The notes beneath the pieces are model-generated. The model saw nothing but the letters and a program-made list of their open reading frames with translations, did no database searches and was not told the origin of the DNA. The translations under genes were made by a program, and so were the position numbers. Positions 39,946 to 48,871 of a DNA stretch of 64,000 nt are shown piece by piece (the first letter of the stretch is position 1; every line of letters starts with the position of its first letter). Source of the stretch: Bosea sp. (in: a-proteobacteria) (GTDB lineage Bacteria > Pseudomonadota > Alphaproteobacteria > Rhizobiales > Beijerinckiaceae); the NCBI RefSeq assembly GCF_023953965.1, contig NZ_JAMLIX010000001.1, forward strand, positions 2,108,501 to 2,172,500, in the 5' to 3' direction.

Positions 39946-41052
39946 GTGAAAAACATTGCCAATGCCACCGGTGGGAACATCGAGATCAAGGCGGTATCGA
40001 AGTTCTACGGTGAGGCTCAGGCTCTCAGAGACGTTTCGATTGAGATCGTCGATGGACGATTCCTGACGTTGCTGGGGCCGTCGGGCTCCGGGAAGACCAC
40101 GTTGCTGATGTCGATCGCGGGCTTCACCGTCCCGTCATCGGGGAAGATCCTGATGAACGGCGTCGACATCACACGCCGCCCGCCGGAAGCCCGGAATTTC
40201 GGGATGGTCTTCCAGGGCTATGCGCTGTTTCCGCACCTGACCGTCGCCGAGAACGTCGCCTTCTCCCTGAAGCTGCGCAATGTCGGTTCGGCCGAACTCA
40301 CCCGGCGCGTCGCCGACGCGCTCGACATGGTGCAGCTCGGGCACCTCGCGGGCCGCTATCCGCGGGAGCTTTCAGGCGGGCAACAACAGCGCGTCGCGCT
40401 CGCCCGCGCCCTGGTCTTCGAGCCGCGCGTGCTCCTGCTCGACGAACCGCTGTCGGCCCTGGACCGACGGCTGCGCGCCGATCTGCAATGGGAGCTCAAA
40501 TCCCTGCATTCGCGCCTCGGCGTGACCTTCATCTACGTGACCCACGATCAGGACGAGGCGCTTTCGATGTCCGACGAGATCGCGATCCTCAGAGGCGGCC
40601 GTATCATCCAGCACGGGACACCGCGGGACCTCTACGACAATCCGGCGACGCGGTTCGTCTCCGGCTTCCTGGGTAGGAGCAACTATATCGAGGGCACGTT
40701 CGTCGAGCGGGCCGGCTCGTTTGTCCTCACGCCCGGCAATCGTGAGTTCGCGATCGAGACGAGCGGCCAAAAGCCCCGCCCCGGAGAGAACCTGACCTTG
40801 GCGATCAGGCCCGAGCGCATCTCGGTCGAGATGCATGAACCCGCCGACGGCGCCAACAAGCTCCAGGCCCGGTTGTCGGACGTGAGCTATCAGGGCGCCA
40901 CGACGATCCTCAAGACCCAGACGGATCTGGGTGAATTCGAGGTCATCTGCCCGAGCTGGCAGAGCGCCGTCCCACTCGAAAAGGACCGAGCCGTCTGGCT
41001 GACCTGGCATCCCGCGGCGGGCGGCATCGTGCTCGCCGACCAAGACGAATGA
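39946..41052 (+). CDS. ABC transporter ATP-binding protein (PotA type)
   Basis: A 368-residue ATPase: Walker A GPSGSGKTT, Q-loop VFQGYALFPHLT, signature LSGGQQQR, Walker B VLLLDEPLSALD, switch VTHDQDEAL, and a C-terminal TOBE regulatory domain from about residue 285. It starts at GTG 39946 after an AGGGGGG ribosome site. It energises the adjacent permease pair. Confidence 0.94.
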   Translation: MKNIANATGGNIEIKAVSKFYGEAQALRDVSIEIVDGRFLTLLGPSGSGKTTLLMSIAGFTVPSSGKILMNGVDITRRPPEARNFGMVFQGYALFPHLTVAENVAFSLKLRNVGSAELTRRVADALDMVQLGHLAGRYPRELSGGQQQRVALARALVFEPRVLLLDEPLSALDRRLRADLQWELKSLHSRLGVTFIYVTHDQDEALSMSDEIAILRGGRIIQHGTPRDLYDNPATRFVSGFLGRSNYIEGTFVERAGSFVLTPGNREFAIETSGQKPRPGENLTLAIRPERISVEMHEPADGANKLQARLSDVSYQGATTILKTQTDLGEFEVICPSWQSAVPLEKDRAVWLTWHPAAGGIVLADQDE

Positions 41053-41120
41053 CCTTGCGGCAAGACGAGGCGAACGACCCACGGCGGGCCCAGCCGGATC
41101 AACATTCAAAAATGGGGAAT

Positions 41121-42239
41121 ATGATGGAACAGAGATCAAAGGAGACCACCGATTTCCTGACCGAGCGTTTTCGCGCCGTCATCGACGGGCAGCTGGTCGA
41201 CCGAAGGGCGTTCCTCGCGGTCCTCGGCGCCCTCGGCGTTCCAGCCGGGCTGTTCCGCATGACGCCTGCGCTGGCTGCCGGCACCGAGATCGTCTACGTC
41301 AACGCGGGCGGCGACGCCGTCGCGGCGGTGAGGGAAGCCTTCGCCAAGCCGTTCATGGCGGCGAACCCCGGGGTCACCATCACCATCGACGGTTCCAGCG
41401 CCACCTCCGGCGCGATCAAGAGCATGGTCGAGAGCGGCAAGGTCAGTTGGGACATCGCCGACCGCAACCTGCCCGCGGCTCTCGAGCTCGGCAGCCAGGG
41501 GCTGTTGGAGGAGATCGACTATTCGATCGTCGACCGCAGCAAGGTGCGCCCTGAGCATGTCTCGAAATGGGGTATCGGCAGCTATATTTTCTCCTTCGTG
41601 CTGACGTGGGACACCCAGGTGTTCAAGGAGCGCGCGCCCAAGGACTGGAAGGATTTCTGGAACGTCAAGGAATTCCCCGGCCGCCGGATGCTGCGCAAGC
41701 ACATCGACGGCCAGCTGGAGGCCGCATTGCTGGCCGATGGTGTCGAGCCCAGCAAGATCTATCCGATCGATGTCGACCGGGCGCTGGAGAAGATCAAGCA
41801 GATCAAGCAGCACAGCTTTTTCTGGTCGACGGGGGCGGAAAGCCAGCAGATGGCACGCGATCGCGAGGTGGTCATGGGCAACATGTTCCACACCCGCGCC
41901 TATGTGACCCATCGGGAAACCAAGGGCCGGTACACTTTCACCTTCAACCAGGGGAGCGTCTGGCCCGGCGCCTCGTTGGTGCTGAAGGGCAACCCGGCCG
42001 GGAAGGAAGCCTTCAAGTTCATCGCGTCGATGCAGGATCCCAAGGCCCAGGTGATCTGGTTCCAGTTGCTGGGCAATGGACCGATCAACCCCGCCGCGGA
42101 CGCCCTGGTCCCCGAGGATATGAAGCGGTTCAACCCAGGGGCTGCGGAGAATTACGCGATGCAGGTTCCCGCCGATGCCGAATGGTACGCGGAGAATTCG
42201 GCGAAGGCTCTGAATCGATACATCGAAGCGGTCTCCTAG
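41121..42239 (+). CDS. Polyamine-type ABC substrate-binding protein
   Basis: A periplasmic binding protein of about 372 residues with a twin-arginine-like signal (LVDRRAFLAVLGALGVPAGL) after a long charged N-region and cleavage near ALAA. The mature protein has PotD/family 1-like features (VYVNAGGDAVAAVREAFAKP, SWDIADRNLPAALELGSQG, PGRRMLRKHIDGQLEAALLA). Start choice is open: ATG 41121 or 41124 follow GGGGA; ATG 41049 overlaps the ATPase stop and would add 24 residues. It selects the substrate for the ureohydrolase operon. Confidence 0.87.
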   Translation: MMEQRSKETTDFLTERFRAVIDGQLVDRRAFLAVLGALGVPAGLFRMTPALAAGTEIVYVNAGGDAVAAVREAFAKPFMAANPGVTITIDGSSATSGAIKSMVESGKVSWDIADRNLPAALELGSQGLLEEIDYSIVDRSKVRPEHVSKWGIGSYIFSFVLTWDTQVFKERAPKDWKDFWNVKEFPGRRMLRKHIDGQLEAALLADGVEPSKIYPIDVDRALEKIKQIKQHSFFWSTGAESQQMARDREVVMGNMFHTRAYVTHRETKGRYTFTFNQGSVWPGASLVLKGNPAGKEAFKFIASMQDPKAQVIWFQLLGNGPINPAADALVPEDMKRFNPGAAENYAMQVPADAEWYAENSAKALNRYIEAVS

Positions 42240-42340
42240 ACCCATTTTTGGAAAAATCCGCTGCTCTGACAATGAGATAGATCGCATTTGATCTCGGGCA
42301 TGACCGAGCCACCAGATCACCCTACCGAAAGGCCCAAGAG

Positions 42341-43189
42341 ATGACTTTTCCCTACAAGAAGACCGATAGCTTCCGGGATATCCCGCATTACGAGGAGCTG
42401 ACGAGCCCGGACGTGGCGGCCGCCATCGAGAAGGGCGCACACATCATCGTCTCGACAGGAGCCATCGAGCAGCATGGCGCCCATCTCCCGCTGGGGACGG
42501 ACGTCTACCAGTGCGTTACCCTCGCCAGGATGGCCGCGGCGGTGCTCAATCGCGAAGGCATCCCGGTTCTGTCGGGACCCGTCATTCCCTACGGGCCGCG
42601 GCCTCTCCTCAGCGAGTGCCCGCTTTCCCTCCCCGGGACGATCAACATCTCGCAGAAGACCATGATGGCGATCACCGAGGAGGTCTGTCGCGAACTCGTG
42701 GGTCAGGGCTTCAAGGTTATCTACCTGCTATGCGGCCATGCCGAGACCGACGCGATCCTCCAGATCGTCGCGAAGGAGGTTTCCGAGACGACCGATGCGA
42801 GCGTCGTGACGCTTAACAAGCTGATCGGTGTCCGGGGCAAAGGTTATCGCACGATGATGAAATCGGAGCGCTCGCAATCGCATGGCGGCGAGGGCGAAAC
42901 CTCGCGGATGCTGGTCGCCATCCCGAATCTCGTCCGAATGGACAAGGCTGAGAGCTATCAGCCGAACATCCCGGGCGATCGTCCTCCGGAAGACCACATG
43001 CCTTATCTTGGCGGGGCCATCGGCCGTTACAAGTATCCGCCGGAGGTCTTCGAAAATTTCCACGGAGGCATTTGGGGCGATCCGGCGAACGCCTCGGTGG
43101 AAGTGGGCGAGAAGTCCTTCCAGATGATGACTGATTTCGTCTGTGCCGCGATCCGATACGAGTGGAAGCTCTGGGAAAAGTATCGGTAA
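42341..43189 (+). CDS. Creatininase-family amidohydrolase
   Basis: A 282-residue metal-dependent amidohydrolase of the creatininase family. Family landmarks are VSTGAIEQHGAHLPLGTD with the E-x-H metal set, LSLPGTINISQKTMMAI, a cysteine/histidine VIYLLCGHAETDAI in place of the usual N-G-H-x-x-N, and SHGGEGETSRML. Members open the creatinine ring, deformylate formamidopyrimidines, or cut peptides. Context with a ureohydrolase suggests a cyclic or acylated guanidino compound. A 101-base gap precedes it; AAGAG is the ribosome site. A hairpin follows. Confidence 0.85.
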   Translation: MTFPYKKTDSFRDIPHYEELTSPDVAAAIEKGAHIIVSTGAIEQHGAHLPLGTDVYQCVTLARMAAAVLNREGIPVLSGPVIPYGPRPLLSECPLSLPGTINISQKTMMAITEEVCRELVGQGFKVIYLLCGHAETDAILQIVAKEVSETTDASVVTLNKLIGVRGKGYRTMMKSERSQSHGGEGETSRMLVAIPNLVRMDKAESYQPNIPGDRPPEDHMPYLGGAIGRYKYPPEVFENFHGGIWGDPANASVEVGEKSFQMMTDFVCAAIRYEWKLWEKYR

Positions 43190-43201
43190 GCTGCATCCCG
43201 G

Positions 43202-43227
43202 GTGAGGCGGAAACCCTTCTGCCTCAC
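43202..43227 (+). terminator. Hairpin terminating the ureohydrolase operon
   Basis: Arms GTGAGGCGGAA (43202-43212) and TTCTGCCTCAC (43217-43227) pair with one wobble around an ACCC loop, 13 bases after the creatininase stop, between convergent genes. No T-run is present. Confidence 0.55.
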
Positions 43228-43302
43228 TCGCCAACGAGCCGGTATGAACCACCCTCAGGCATAGGACGGTTTGCACGACGACTATCTGCCGAAGCCGTGC
43301 CG

Positions 43303-44544
43303 TCATCCACGATTGGAGGCGGCTCCCGCAGGCCAGAGATGCGTGCGCCAGCGCATCAGGATCATGAGCGTGCAGACGGTGCCGAGCAGCCCATAGATCG
43401 TTGCCGTCGCCCGAAACCCGACATGCTCGATGAGCGGGCCCGACAGGAGCAATCCGAGCGGCAGGCCGTAGACGGCCTGCGCCCGTATCCCCATGATACG
43501 CCCGCGCAAGGCGGGCGGCGCTCCACGCAGCAGAAGCACCGCCATCGGCAGCAGACACAGCATCGAAGCGGCGCCGTTGAGGACGAGGAAAGCCGAGCCG
43601 GCCGTGAAATGAGGCGCCCAGCCGAGGGCGATCACCAGCAGGTGCCAGACGATACTGAAAATCAGCATCATGCGGGCCGGCCAAACCGCCGAGCCGAGCT
43701 TGCTCAGCAACAGGGAGGCCGTCATCGCGCCCAGCCCCACGCTGGCCGAGAGATAGCCGAGGCCCGTCTCTCCGGTCTTGTAGATCTCGCGCGCGAGATA
43801 GGGCAGCAGCCCCAGCGTGAAGGGATAGGCGGTGAAGTTGACGAGGAAGGCCAGCAGCATGGCCGCCAGTTGAGGCGGCGCATCGCGGACGGAGCGCGCG
43901 GCATCGGCCATGTCGCGCCAGGGCGATGTCCCGGACGCGAGGCGAGCGCCCCGAGCGAGCCTGACGCCGAACATGAGCCCGGCGCTCGACAGATAGAACG
44001 CGACGACCAACCCATAGGCCGATCCCATGCCGACCGCATGAACGGCACCGGCGCCGACCAGCGCCCCCGCGGTGCGCGCCGAATCGGTGGTGATGCGGGC
44101 GAGCCCGATCGCCCCCATCAGCCGCTCATGCGGAAGAATCTCGCCGATCAGCACGTTGCGCAGTGCGATATCGGATGGCCGGACCATGCCGGCGAGGCCC
44201 GCGACGACCAGGACCACGACCGGCGACAACGCTCCCAGAACGGACAGGACAGCCAGGACGCCGGCCAATAGCGCGTAGACGACGCGCATGAGGCACAGCA
44301 CGTTGCGGTACCCCGCGCGATCCCCGAGGAGGCCGAACACCGGGGCGATCAGCGTACCGAAGAACTGGAGCGACGCGAACAGGGTGAGCAGGAAAACCGA
44401 TCCGGTCTCGGTGAAGATGTACCATCCGAGGATGATCGTCTCCATCTCGAAGGCCCAGGACGTCAGCAGATCCGCGCCCCACTGGAACCGGAAATTGCGG
44501 ACGGCGAAAGCGGCGAACATGGAGGGGCGAGGGCTGGCGTTCAT
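43303..44544 (-). CDS. MFS transporter
   Basis: A 413-residue major facilitator with about twelve spans. The pattern of an N-terminal FRWQ-like FRFQWGADLLTSWAFEMET and FGLLGDRAGYRNVLCLMRVV resembles the MFS_3/enterobactin-exporter-like group. It converges with the creatininase gene and runs in the same direction as the permease operon, but the 203-base gap with a repeat suggests its own promoter. The substrate cannot be told. Confidence 0.85.
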   Translation of the reverse strand: MNASPRPSMFAAFAVRNFRFQWGADLLTSWAFEMETIILGWYIFTETGSVFLLTLFASLQFFGTLIAPVFGLLGDRAGYRNVLCLMRVVYALLAGVLAVLSVLGALSPVVVLVVAGLAGMVRPSDIALRNVLIGEILPHERLMGAIGLARITTDSARTAGALVGAGAVHAVGMGSAYGLVVAFYLSSAGLMFGVRLARGARLASGTSPWRDMADAARSVRDAPPQLAAMLLAFLVNFTAYPFTLGLLPYLAREIYKTGETGLGYLSASVGLGAMTASLLLSKLGSAVWPARMMLIFSIVWHLLVIALGWAPHFTAGSAFLVLNGAASMLCLLPMAVLLLRGAPPALRGRIMGIRAQAVYGLPLGLLLSGPLIEHVGFRATATIYGLLGTVCTLMILMRWRTHLWPAGAASNRG

Positions 44545-44551
44545 CCCGGGT

Positions 44552-44595
44552 CATCGGACGGAAAAGTGGAATCCCGGTTTTCCGGAAATCCGATG
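44552..44595. repeat. Palindromic intergenic repeat, type C (copy 2, inverted)
   Basis: Nested inverted arms: CATCGGA (44552-44558) with TCCGATG (44589-44595), and GGAAAA (44560-44565) with TTTTCC (44578-44583). Read on the minus strand it aligns end to end with 26355-26401. It sits in the gap upstream of the MFS gene. The rest of the gap to 44747 has no recognisable gene. Confidence 0.65.
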
Positions 44596-44747
44596 CTGAG
44601 ACAAAAGGCTGGATCGCCGCTTTGCGTCCGACAGGACGCGCGACGATCCAGGCGTGCGTTCCGCTGCAAGCTGGTTCCGCTCCCGGACAGCATGACGGCG
44701 AGGGGCGGTTCCCGGCCGTCTCTCGCCAGCTCGAGCATGTCGGCGCC

Positions 44748-46514
44748 TCAGCCGGGCGGCGAGGCCGTGTTTCCCCGGCCCAGCCGTTTCGCGACCTCGG
44801 AGAGGGACAAAAGGGCGATGGAGAACACGACCAGCACGCTCGACACCGCGGCCAGTGTCGGATCGAGTTCCAGCCGCACGCTTTCCCACATTTTCACGGG
44901 CAGCGTCACCGCCGATGTGCCGCTGATGAACAGCGCGACGGTCACGTCGTCGAACGAGGCGAGGAAGGCGAAAAGCCCGGCCGCGACGATGCTCGGCCTG
45001 ATCGCGACGAAGGTCGTCTTCATGAAGGCGCGCAAGGGCGCCGCGCCGAGGCTGCGCGCCGCCATTTCGGGACGCTGGTCCGCCTGGCGCAACCCGCCGA
45101 TCAGGATCAGGACCACGATCGGGAGGCCGATCACCAGATGGGAGATGATCAGGCCGATCCGCGTCCCCGCCAGCCCGATGCTCGACATCTGGAAATAGAG
45201 AGCCACCGCGATGATCAGCGTCGGAATCATCGCGGGCGACAGCATCAGCGCCAGCGAAACCTGTGCGAGCCGGGAGCGCGAGCGCGTCACGCCGACCGCG
45301 GCGGCCAGGCCCAGCGCCGTGACGAGGATCGCGCTCACCACCGCGACCTGGAAGCTGGTGAGGGTCGGCCCCGTCCAGTCCGGCCGTGAGAAATAGGTCT
45401 CGTACCAGCGCAGCGACCAGCCCGAAGGCGGGAATTGCAGGAAGGGCGAGGCGCTGAAGCTCAGCGGCAGCAGGATGAAGATCGGCGTGAGCAGGAACAG
45501 CAGCGTCGCGACGGCGAAGCCCTTGCCGAGAAGGTCGGCGGCCCCCGCCGAGACCCGGGCGCAGCTGCGGCCGGCCGAACGGTCGAGGCCTCCGCGCAGC
45601 CGGGCCTGGACGGCCCCCGCCGCATGGAGCAGCAGCGAGAACGTCCCCGACGGCTTCGACGGCGCATCGCCGCCGCCCTCGATCAGCCCGAGCGTGCGCG
45701 CGCAGACGAGCACGATGACGAGCGTCGCGACCAGCAGGATGACCGCCATGACGGCGGCCTGCTCCCAGTTGAACAGGGTGTTCACCTGCTCCTCGATCAG
45801 CATCACATAGGTCACTTCCTTGAGACCGCCGAGAATGGCGGGCGTCACGAAATAGCCGATGCCGTGGAGGAACACGATCAGGCTGCCGGACAAAAGGCCC
45901 GGCAAGGTGAGCGGGAGGAAAACCAGCAGGAAGGCGAGGACAGGATTGGCGCCGAGGCTTTCCGCCGCCGAGAGGAGCCTTCCGTCGAAACGGCGCATGA
46001 CCGCGAACAGCGGGAAGAACACGAAGGGGATCAGGAGATGGACGAGGCCGAGCGCCACCGCGAAGCGGCCGTAGAGGATCTGCAACGGCTCCGGCACGAT
46101 GCCGATGCCGACCAGGGCGTCGTTGACGATGCCCTGCCGGCCGAGCAGCACGATCCAGGCATAGGCGCGCACGAGGACGCTGGTCCAGAGCGGCATCAGC
46201 ATGAGCAGCAGGGCCAGTTTCTGCATCCGTTCCGGCAGGCGCAGCACGACATAGGCGAGCGGATAGGCGATCACCGCGCAGATCAGCGTCACCTGCGCCG
46301 CCAGGACGAAGGTCTCGGCGAAGACGCGCCAGAGCAGCGTGTCGGACATGACGTCGGCATAATACCGCAGCGTCCAGCCTTCGCTGCCGAAGCTCTTCGT
46401 CAACAGGCCCAGGATCGGCACGACATAGGTGACGACCAGAAAGGCCAGGGCGGGCATGAAGAGCAGCCCCGGACCCGAAAGCCGGATGCGAGATCGGGAG
46501 ATGCCGGGGTTCAT
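44748..46514 (-). CDS. ABC transporter with two fused permease domains
   Basis: A 588-residue membrane protein containing two permease halves joined head to tail, each with its own EAA loop: LLSAAESLGANPVLAFLLVF in the first half and EMAARSLGAAPLRAFMKTTF in the second. A charged linker (about residues 280-330) joins them. Such fusion is known for iron (FbpB-like) and some polyamine-type importers, where one polypeptide replaces the heterodimer. ATG at 46514 is preferred; the upstream extension is Arg/Ala-rich and lacks a membrane pattern. Binding protein and ATPase lie just upstream in the operon. Confidence 0.88.
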   Translation of the reverse strand: MNPGISRSRIRLSGPGLLFMPALAFLVVTYVVPILGLLTKSFGSEGWTLRYYADVMSDTLLWRVFAETFVLAAQVTLICAVIAYPLAYVVLRLPERMQKLALLLMLMPLWTSVLVRAYAWIVLLGRQGIVNDALVGIGIVPEPLQILYGRFAVALGLVHLLIPFVFFPLFAVMRRFDGRLLSAAESLGANPVLAFLLVFLPLTLPGLLSGSLIVFLHGIGYFVTPAILGGLKEVTYVMLIEEQVNTLFNWEQAAVMAVILLVATLVIVLVCARTLGLIEGGGDAPSKPSGTFSLLLHAAGAVQARLRGGLDRSAGRSCARVSAGAADLLGKGFAVATLLFLLTPIFILLPLSFSASPFLQFPPSGWSLRWYETYFSRPDWTGPTLTSFQVAVVSAILVTALGLAAAVGVTRSRSRLAQVSLALMLSPAMIPTLIIAVALYFQMSSIGLAGTRIGLIISHLVIGLPIVVLILIGGLRQADQRPEMAARSLGAAPLRAFMKTTFVAIRPSIVAAGLFAFLASFDDVTVALFISGTSAVTLPVKMWESVRLELDPTLAAVSSVLVVFSIALLSLSEVAKRLGRGNTASPPG

Positions 46515-46590
46515 CGTTCGGTCGGCGTCCAGGGAGCGGGCTGCATGGAGCGGCCGGCGACGGGCGCCGGCGGCTGACTCGACGCTGCGA

Positions 46591-47673
46591 TCACTCGCGG
46601 ATCCAGCGGTTCCACATCTCGACATTGCGTTCGAGCGTGGATTTTCCGTTGGTCTTCTCGGCCCAGGACTTCGCGTTCATGAAGACCACCTTCGGCAGGT
46701 TCTCCGGCGACACCGGATTGTCCCGCGCGAACTTCGCCGGCAGCGCCGCCGACGCCTTCCGGTTCGAGGGGCCGTAGGGCATGCGGCTGGCGAAATCGAC
46801 CTGGCGGTCGGCGCGCGAGGCGAATTCGATGAACTTCAAGGTGTTCTTGTAGTTCTTCGCGCCCTTGGGAATAGCCCAGAAGGATGCCGTCACGACCGCG
46901 CCGTCCCAGATGTAGTCGACAGGCGCCCCTTCATCGCGCAACTGCGCCATGCGGCCGTGATTGGCGATCACGATGTCGGCCTCGCCGTCCACCAGCGCCT
47001 GCGGGCCGGCATTGCCGGAGCTGACCCATTTGATCACGCTCGGCCGGATCTTGCCGAGGCTCCTGTAGGCCCGTTCGAGATCCAGCGGATAGAGCTTGTC
47101 GGGCGCGACGCCCTCGGCGAGCAGCGCGGGCTCGATCGGCCGAAGCTGGTAGCTGCCCGCCGGAAAGACGCGCGGGCCGGGGAACTTCGCCGTATCCCAG
47201 GCCTCGGCCCAGCTCCGGGGATGGTTGTCCTTGGTGTATTTGCGGGTGTTATAGGCGATCACCGAGGCGAAATACTGCGATCCGACCCCGTAATCGTGCA
47301 CCAGCCGCGGATCGATCTCCGCGATCGTCGCCTTGTCGATCTGGCCATAGTCGATCTTCTCGAGCAACCCGGCCTCGGCCAGCGCCTCGAGTTCCTCGTT
47401 CGTCACGAGGAAGGCGTCCCACTCGACATTCTTGCTGGCGACCATCGCCTTGACCTTGGCGAGGGTGATCCCGGTCGTGTCGTTGACGGCGATGCCGGTC
47501 TCCTTGGTGAAAGGCTCGAAATAGGCGGCGCGCTGGCTGTCCTGCATGCGCCCGCCATAGGAGGCGACGACGATCCGTTCGCCCGATTGGGCGAAGGCCG
47601 CCGAGGATGGCGCCGCCGCCAGGGCACCGATGGCACCGAGGACCGTGCGGCGGGTTGGATTGCGATGCGTCAT
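46591..47673 (-). CDS. ABC substrate-binding protein (PotD/family 1 type)
   Basis: A 360-residue periplasmic binding protein with a Tat-like signal (NPTRRTVLGAIGALAAAPSS) cleaved at AFA near residue 27. The mature start SGERIVVASYGGRMQDSQRA and DAFLVTNEELEALAEAGLLE fit the spermidine/putrescine-type group. The ATG at 47673 follows GAGGGG. The 91 bases before it to the ATPase gene are AT-rich and may carry an extra promoter. Confidence 0.88.
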   Translation of the reverse strand: MTHRNPTRRTVLGAIGALAAAPSSAAFAQSGERIVVASYGGRMQDSQRAAYFEPFTKETGIAVNDTTGITLAKVKAMVASKNVEWDAFLVTNEELEALAEAGLLEKIDYGQIDKATIAEIDPRLVHDYGVGSQYFASVIAYNTRKYTKDNHPRSWAEAWDTAKFPGPRVFPAGSYQLRPIEPALLAEGVAPDKLYPLDLERAYRSLGKIRPSVIKWVSSGNAGPQALVDGEADIVIANHGRMAQLRDEGAPVDYIWDGAVVTASFWAIPKGAKNYKNTLKFIEFASRADRQVDFASRMPYGPSNRKASAALPAKFARDNPVSPENLPKVVFMNAKSWAEKTNGKSTLERNVEMWNRWIRE

Positions 47674-47764
47674 TGGTCGTCCCCTCATTGTCGTGGTTGC
47701 AGACGAAGCTAGGCGAATTCAGTCAATATCGCAATAAATCTTATCGGATTGCATAGCGATACGA

Positions 47765-48871
47765 TTATTGGTCTGGAGGCAGGACGAGCGCGTCGGAGGC
47801 CGCCCAGCCGAGCCGCACGCTTTCCCCGCGCTCGCGGGGCGCGCTGCGATTGTCGACCACGGCGGCGATCGTGCCGCCGCCCGGCAGCGCCACCCTGATC
47901 CTGGTGTGCTCACCGAGGAAGATGCTGTCGATGATGGTGCCCTCGACGGCGTTCTCTGCATCCGGCTCCGGGGCGATGCGGACATGCTCGGGCCGGAGCA
48001 TGACCTCGATCGCGTCGCCCGTCTTCGGCCCGTGCAGGTGGCGGGCGTGGAAGCGCAACCCTCCCATCGCCTCGACGACGCAGCGGGCGCCGTCGACTGC
48101 GCGGATCGTGCCGGGGAAGCAGGCGGACTCGCCGACGAAATCGGCGACGAACCGATTGGCCGGCGAGAAATAGAGATCGGTCGGCGTGGCGATCTGCGCG
48201 ATGCGGCCGGCATTCATCACCGCCACCCGGTCGGAGAGGATGATGGCCTCGACCTGGTCGTGCGTGACCAGGACGATGGTGATGCCGAGCTTGCGATGCA
48301 GCTCCTTCAGCTCGAGCTGGAGGGCGTCCCGCAGTTTCCGGTCGAGGGCGCCGAGCGGCTCGTCCAGCAGCAGGAGCGGTGGCGAGAAGACCAGCGCGCG
48401 GGCGATCGCCACGCGTTGTTGCTGGCCGCCGCTGAGCTGGCTCGGCAAGCGGCCGCCCATCGGGCTGAGCCGCACGAGGTCGAGCGCCTGCCGGACGCGA
48501 TCCGCGATCTCCGCTTTCGGCATGCCGCGCATCAGCAGCGGGAAGGCGATGTTGTCCGCGACCGTCATATGCGGAAACAGGGCCAGATGCTGGAAGACCA
48601 CGCCGATATTGCGCCGGTGCGGCGGCAGTGCGTCGACCGGCTCGCCGCCGATCGAGATCGAGCCCTCGTAATCCCGGATGAAGCCGGCGATCGACATCAT
48701 CGTCGTCGTCTTGCCCGAGCCGCTCGGTCCGAGCATCGTCACGAATTCGCCCGGAGCGATGTCGAGGGAGACGTCATCGACCGCCTTGAACCCACCATAC
48801 TTCAGGCTGAGGCCCCGGATCCGGACTCCGGCGCCGAGCGTGGCCGGTGGCCGGGCGAGCATGTCCGTCAT
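47765..48871 (-). CDS. ABC transporter ATP-binding protein (PotA type)
   Basis: A 368-residue ATPase: Walker A GPSGSGKTT, Q-loop VFQHLALFPHMT, signature LSGGQQQR, Walker B LLLLDEPLGALD, and a TOBE domain after about residue 280. ATG 48871 overlaps the stop of the hydantoinase-fusion gene (ATGA). It pairs with the fused permease and binding protein downstream. Confidence 0.94.
   Translation of the reverse strand: MTDMLARPPATLGAGVRIRGLSLKYGGFKAVDDVSLDIAPGEFVTMLGPSGSGKTTTMMSIAGFIRDYEGSISIGGEPVDALPPHRRNIGVVFQHLALFPHMTVADNIAFPLLMRGMPKAEIADRVRQALDLVRLSPMGGRLPSQLSGGQQQRVAIARALVFSPPLLLLDEPLGALDRKLRDALQLELKELHRKLGITIVLVTHDQVEAIILSDRVAVMNAGRIAQIATPTDLYFSPANRFVADFVGESACFPGTIRAVDGARCVVEAMGGLRFHARHLHGPKTGDAIEVMLRPEHVRIAPEPDAENAVEGTIIDSIFLGEHTRIRVALPGGGTIAAVVDNRSAPRERGESVRLGWAASDALVLPPDQ

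Noticed and set aside
44545..44747. A small gene or gene fragment between the MFS and fused-permease genes
   Set aside because: Frames on both strands are short, Arg/Ser-rich and lack motifs or ribosome sites; only the type C repeat is supported.
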